Position numbers and translations under genes: made by a program
Assembly (NCBI GenBank): GCA_015039465.1
Contig: MU130547.1
Span: 84,358-134,300 of the forward strand
From: Phlegmacium glaucopus
Taxonomy: Eukaryota; Basidiomycota; Agaricomycetes; Agaricales; Cortinariaceae
DNA length: 49,943 bases
Direction of reading: 5' to 3'
Shown here: positions 45,378 to 49,943 of the stretch, one piece after another
Position numbering within the stretch: the stretch's first letter is position 1
Layout: every line of letters begins with the position of its first letter
The notes under the pieces: model-generated
Database searches by the model: none
What the model was told of the DNA's origin: nothing
The model's input: the letters and a program-made list of their open reading frames with translations, nothing else

Positions 45378-45717
45378 TGTGGGGAAGACGAGTCGGTTAC
45401 ACAAGGCCATAGTTTCTGATATGTTTCTCTTTCTTTCATTCCTTATTTTTTATCATTCTTTCTTTGTTTTTAATTACTAAACCCGGACAATGCATAGGTA
45501 GTTGTAGATTATGGACCAAGCGAGGTGGCCTGCGGCCTCCTTCCCCTTCCGTAGCATAGACTTTGTGGCACCATTGTACTAGGTGGGCCACCATGCCACA
45601 CCTTCGTAGTATAAAACTCTTAGAAATTACAGACCAATAATCATTTATTATCTTTCACTCGATATATTTCTTCTATCTAAAGTCTAAAAGACCCTATCCC
45701 CTTCGAAACTCGTAACA
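45378..45717 (+). repeat. Single LTR between integrase and gag
   Basis: 340 bp from TGTGGGGAAGACGAG, preceded by the polypurine tract AAAAGAAAAGGGGAGA, to CGAAACTCGTAACA. Upstream is the 3' end of pol and downstream a primer-binding site and gag, so this one LTR acts as both 3' and 5' LTR. A TATA-like GTATAAAAC lies at about 45609. Confidence 0.8.
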
Positions 45718-45728
45718 ATCACTACATC

Positions 45729-45746
45729 TGGAGCCCACCGCGAGGG
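45729..45746 (+). promoter_or_regulatory. Primer-binding site for reverse transcription
   Basis: TGGAGCCCACCGCGAGGG, 11 nt after the LTR end, has the TGG start and GCCCACCG core found in tRNA-primed LTR elements. The matching tRNA 3' end cannot be named without the genome's tRNA set. Confidence 0.55.
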
Positions 45747-46024
45747 GATAGTTGTCCATCAGACAGCTACCTCCTTAGCCCTTATTCCTTCATACCATTG
45801 AACTACCAACAAATCTTGACACGCTTAGAACCAGACGACGAACATATTCTAAAGAACTGTTGCTGCTATCAAGAATCCCACAGCTAAAAACGAAAAAGAA
45901 AAGCACAGGACCGAGCCTGTCAACAGCCAAACAGCCAGCAGCCGAAGAAACAATACACAGTAACCTACGAAGAGAATTATTAAGTCAGTTCCAGACAACA
46001 AATCAAGAGGAAACAACAAACGCT

Positions 46025-47630
46025 ATGGCAACAACGACGAAAGGGGTGGCAGGAATGCCCACGCCGGGCAGCGCTCGTGCCCCCGACTTTAACCTGAAAT
46101 ATCTGACAGAACTCAAAGATTTCTTCCAAGAGTTTGAAGAACACACAGCAGCATGTGGCTTGGACAAGGTAGAGAAGGCGAGGATTGTTGTGAGATACAT
46201 GGACGGAGTTACAAAGAGGTTTTGGAGAAGCCTGGAGGGGTATGAGGAAGACTACGAAGTACTGAAAGAAAAGATACTCAGCTCGTATTTGACAACGCAA
46301 CTTGGGGAGAAATATACGACCAACGAGCTAGTCAAATTTGTGACCAAATCAGCAAACGGGGTAATTGATGAGGAGACGGACTTAAATGCTTACTACCGAC
46401 AGTTCTGGCCCGTAGCCAGCTACTTGGTCAAGAATAAAAGGATCAACGTTGAAGATTGAGACAGATATTTCTGGCATGGACTACCATCATCAGTACGAAA
46501 GACTATATGAAGCCGTTTAGAAGCAAGGGATCACACCTTCGAACAGTCGCAAATTCCGACAATTAGTCAAACCATGGAAGCCGGGTGTTTCATATTGACA
46601 AGTGAAGCAGTAGATTTGGAGGATGAAGACCTTATGTTAGGGAAGAACAGGAAGAGGCAGGGGCGAGGAAGGAAAGCAGTCAGAGGAGAGAGCGAGGAAG
46701 AAGGGGATGAGTTGGACGAATCCAGTGACGAATCCAGTGATGAAGACCAAAAAAGGAAGAAGCCTGCGAGACGAGAAGTTAGAACGAAGAAAGTTAGATT
46801 CGAGAGGGGGACTGACCTGAAAGATGAGGTTGAAGAGTTGACGACGAAGCTGCATGGGCTGAACATGCAGGAAGCAGCATATGCATCAACTTACGCTCGC
46901 TTGGTTCTGGTAGCTCCGGTACTCGCTGACAAAATACCACCACCGGCACGATGGACTGCTGGAGCAACGGTGACAGCAGCTATGGGGACTCCAAGCCACA
47001 CACATGCTTACTTGCCGGCAGCACATCATGCACATCATACGCACCGAGTATACAACAAATCTTGTCACTTCTGTAGAGAAGAGAATTGCCGAATCGGAAC
47101 ATGTCCAACCACGGCCGACTACCTACAGCAGGGGAAAGTAAAACGACATCCAAGAGGGTACTACACCTACCCAGATGGAGGACGTATTGAAGCCCATCCA
47201 GGAGGACTCAAGGGAGTGGTCGACGCAGCAGCAAGGGCAGGGCCGAATGCCCCCTCTTCAAAACCTAGGGATCTACCACCGCACATGACACCAACAACGC
47301 TCAGTTCCTTTGTGTCCAGACAAGAAGTAGAGGAGGAGGAAGAGGAAGGATTTGTGTGGGGTGCCATTGTGGAATTAGAAAAGAGGATGAGCAAGGAGGA
47401 AGTTGTGAAAGGATACATAATGACAAGGGCACAAAAGAAAGGGGAAGCTGAAAAGAAAGATGGGGATCAGAAAACAGAAGACAAAAGGAATGTACAAGCG
47501 CCGGCGTACCGTTTCAAGTCAAAAATTACGGACCCAGAACTCCCTGCCCAGATCTTGCAACGAGTTCTTGATATCCAAGTACCGAATATCAAAGTAAAAG
47601 ACCTGCTATCACTCAGTGGTGATCCTCCGC
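46025..47630 (+). pseudogene. Ty3/Gypsy gag with two stops and a frameshift into pol
   Basis: Start ATG at 46025 (MATTTKGVAGMPTPGSARAP), capsid-type helices (LTELKDFFQEFEEHTAACGL, RIVVRYMDGVTKRFWRSLEG), an acidic hinge, a histidine-rich stretch (HAYLPAAHHAHHTHR) and one zinc knuckle CHFCREENCRIGTCP. TGA codons at 46457 and 46508 interrupt one otherwise continuous frame; both stand where arginine is expected. At 47621-47630 an extra C (GATCCTCCGC for GATCTCCGC) moves the frame from SLSGD to LRKVMVEN of pol. Confidence 0.82.
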
Positions 47631-49355
47631 AAAGTCATGGTGGAAAATATACCCACGCAGAAGTCAGCAACCGCCAACATCACCATGGCTGGGGTTCCGG
47701 AAATCTTGGTAGAATTCACAATGCCGCTCCGAGAGCTGGATGTAGTATTGATGGGTAGGAGGGAAGAAGTAGGTTTGCTGGATGAGGGATCGGAGATTGT
47801 GGTGATGAGAAGAGATTTATGCGAGGAATTGGGGGCGGTTGTGAACAAAAACCGAAGGATGACTATGCAGGTGGCAAACAACGTAAAAGAGGGTTTGGAA
47901 GGTTGTGTGGAATTCCTGGAAATAGATGTGGGAGGTGTTAAAACCTATGCGCACGCGTTTGTGGTGACTTCGGCGCCGTATCGTCTTCTACTTGGCAGGC
48001 CATGGCAGAAAGGGGTTAGGTTGGGAAAGATAGAAAAAGAGAACGGAGAGGTAGATGTGGTCGTGACAGATCCAGTTGATAAAGAGCGGAGGGTGGTGAT
48101 ACTGACGAGAGAGAGGACAGAAGAACAACTGAAGAAAGGGTTAGTGGTGATAATCGACAAAGGCAGAGAGGGACCGGAAATACGAGGAAAGGATGATTCA
48201 CTCACCAACGCAATCTTGCAGTCATCGTTCATGTACAACACAGAAGCCCACTGCCTCACATACAAAAAAGCCGCAAACAAGGTCCGACCGATAGCGACAT
48301 CAATGCCTAATGATGTCAAAATCATTCGCTGTTTTCCAGAAGACCCGCTCAAGAGCCTACCTGAGGTACCGCTTCATCCGCTAGCATTCAAGCCAGGACT
48401 TCATCTTACAACGGAACAAATGGAGCAGCTCGGGTTGTTTTCCAATGGGTTCTTATGGTTGGAAGAACAGAAATTGGTCGCGAAGGTCTTATTGAACAAC
48501 GAGACTGGACTAGCTTGGGAGGAATCAGAAAGAGGACAATTCCGTGACGACTACTTCTCACCTGTGAAGATTCCAGTGGTAGAGCATGTACCTTGGACCA
48601 GGAAAAGTCTTCTGATACCGCCTGGAATTCGAGAGAAGGTGATTGAGTTGATCAGGAGAAAGGTTGAGTCTGGAGTGTATGAGCCATCCTACAGCTCTTA
48701 TCGCCATAAATGGTTCACAGTCACAAAAAAGGACGGGAACGTACGAATCATGCATAATCTGACCCCATTAAATGCAGTCACTATTTGGGATTCACAGGAG
48801 CCACCGTTGGTCCAACTGTATGCAGAACAATGTGCAGCAAAAGGGATATACTCAGGCTTGGACCTATTTGTTGGATATGATCAGCGCACGTTGCATGAAG
48901 ATTCCCGGGACCTCACCATGTTCAATACACCAGCTGGTACCCATCAACTAACGGTACTTCCTCAAGGATGGACAGGTTCTGTCGGGATCTTCCATAACGA
49001 TGTTGCCTTCCTGTTGCAAAACGAGACATCGGTAGCGCCCAACTTTCTAGATGACATTACGCTGTTAGGACCCAAGACTTGTTACGAAACAGGAGAAGAC
49101 ACTTACGAAGTATTGAAAAGCAACCCAAATATTCGCTGTTTCATCTGGAAACATGCGGTTGATCTCAATCGGGCTCTTCATCGACTCAAGCATGCTGGAG
49201 CTACAATATCGGCAAAGAAACTTCAGTTATGTCAGCCGGAGATCATAGTTGTAGGACGAAGATGCACATACGAGGGACAGGAGCCAGATATGACTATGGT
49301 GGGGAAGGTGTTGAATTGGCCAGAATGCCAGAATGTACCCGAGGTTAGAGGATTC
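47616..49355 (+). pseudogene. Ty3/Gypsy pol, 5' half: protease and reverse transcriptase
   Basis: The aspartic protease region carries LLDEGSEIVVMRRDL, where the usual D-S/T-G is replaced by D-E-G, a variant I associate with this fungal lineage. RT follows: KWFTVTKKDGNVRIMHNLTP, motif A GIYSGLDLFVGYDQRTL, TMFNTPAGTHQLTVLPQGWT, then the catalytic box FLDD (normally YIDD or YVDD) in APNFLDDITLLG. The frame runs uninterrupted to VPEVRGFV at 49355, where the TIR element cuts it. The continuation is at 43201. Confidence 0.88.
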
Positions 49356-49943
49356 GTGTATTTTACAGTCCCCCACATTGTCCGGCCGGACTCCGCCGGA
49401 CTTGACCGGACTCCGGTAAAATTCCGCCGGAGTCTGGTGGAAGTCCGGTCAAAGTCCGGTCAAAGTCCGGTCAGAGTCCGGTGGATGTAGAAACATGACC
49501 GGACTATATGTCCGGTCAGATTCCGCCGGACTTCCACCGGAATTTTATCGGACAATATACATTTTAAGCAAGTATTATCATTATTCTGTCTGACTTTATC
49601 AATGTTACATGTACATCCATATTTTTATTTATTTACTTTAATCAATTAAACTCAATTCCTTACTAACTCATATTTTTTAATTTTAACAACATATTAATTT
49701 TAATTTATACCCCTCCTTGTAAAGGGGGTTGTGGTAGCTAGTAATTACAACAATGTAAGTAATTACAATAATATATATACTTAAAAAAATGGAAGAGGGT
49801 CGAAACGGACAGTCGGAGGGGGAAACGGGTGTGTGGGGGCGAAACGAGTGTGTGTGTGGGTGGTTGAAACGGACGACGACGAGTGTCGTCGTCGTCGTAG
49901 CCTGTTAAAACAACAAAAAACCCCCCAGTGAGGGGGGTTCAAC
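49356..49943. mobile_element. TIR element, copy 2 (cut by the window end)
   Basis: Begins GTGTATTTTACAGTCCCCCA directly after GAGGATTC (49348-49355) and is about 99% identical to 41641-42236. Differences are few: two extra 10-bp ACTCCGACGG units in copy 1 and a handful of single bases. This copy has no MITE at its left end. Confidence 0.9.

Overview
This is a nuclear window from a filamentous basidiomycete, most likely an agaricomycete. The evidence is short GT-AG introns of about 50-65 nt in almost every gene, fungal STAND/NLR-type genes (NACHT and NB-ARC with TPR repeats), an actin-patch BBC1-type protein, a fungal homoserine O-acetyltransferase, and several Ty3/Gypsy and hAT-like elements. 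There are no bacterial operons, Shine-Dalgarno sites or CRISPR arrays. Gene models were built by hand from reading frames and splice consensus; exon edges are predictions.

Layout. 1-11221 is an NLR cluster wrecked by a chromovirus. A TPR-repeat half-gene (1351-3073, +) and an NB-ARC half-gene (6183-8152, -) each abut one LTR of the same Ty3 element. Both LTRs carry the same 5-bp flank (GAGTC), and the host reading frame continues across the joined flanks. I read this as one NLR gene split by one insertion and then separated by an inversion. Upstream lie an orphan N-terminal domain exon set (8176-9510, -) that probably belongs to the same gene and a truncated NACHT gene (9481-11221, -) with a tandemly duplicated exon. 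12296-20000 is a core-gene stretch: TAF6 (TFIID), a small membrane protein, a Nup133-like fragment, a SAM methyltransferase and homoserine O-acetyltransferase. 20433-24800 holds a ubiquitin-like-domain gene followed by an 18-unit minisatellite. 24805-35243 is again genic: a secreted acid-phosphatase/phosphoesterase, a small charged protein, a large BBC1-like actin-patch protein and an F-box protein.

36000-49943 is repeat-rich: an ABC-transporter relic, a decayed hAT transposase, a solo LTR with perfect target duplication, and a very unusual composite. Two near-identical copies of a non-coding terminal-inverted-repeat element (40932-43200 and 49356-window end) flank a circularly permuted Ty3 element, ordered RNase H-integrase, one LTR, gag, protease-RT. 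The two ends that touch the flanking element are the two halves of one interrupted RT gene and share an 8-bp duplication (GAGGATTC). This is what is expected if a one-LTR circle carrying the inserted element had recombined into a second chromosomal copy, or if the array is a tandem duplication. All five in-frame stop codons in this retroelement are TGA where the frame context suggests arginine, pointing to CGA-to-TGA (CpG) decay.

The core genes appear functionally unrelated to one another. The NLR genes would act in non-self recognition or programmed cell death, but the copies here look broken.
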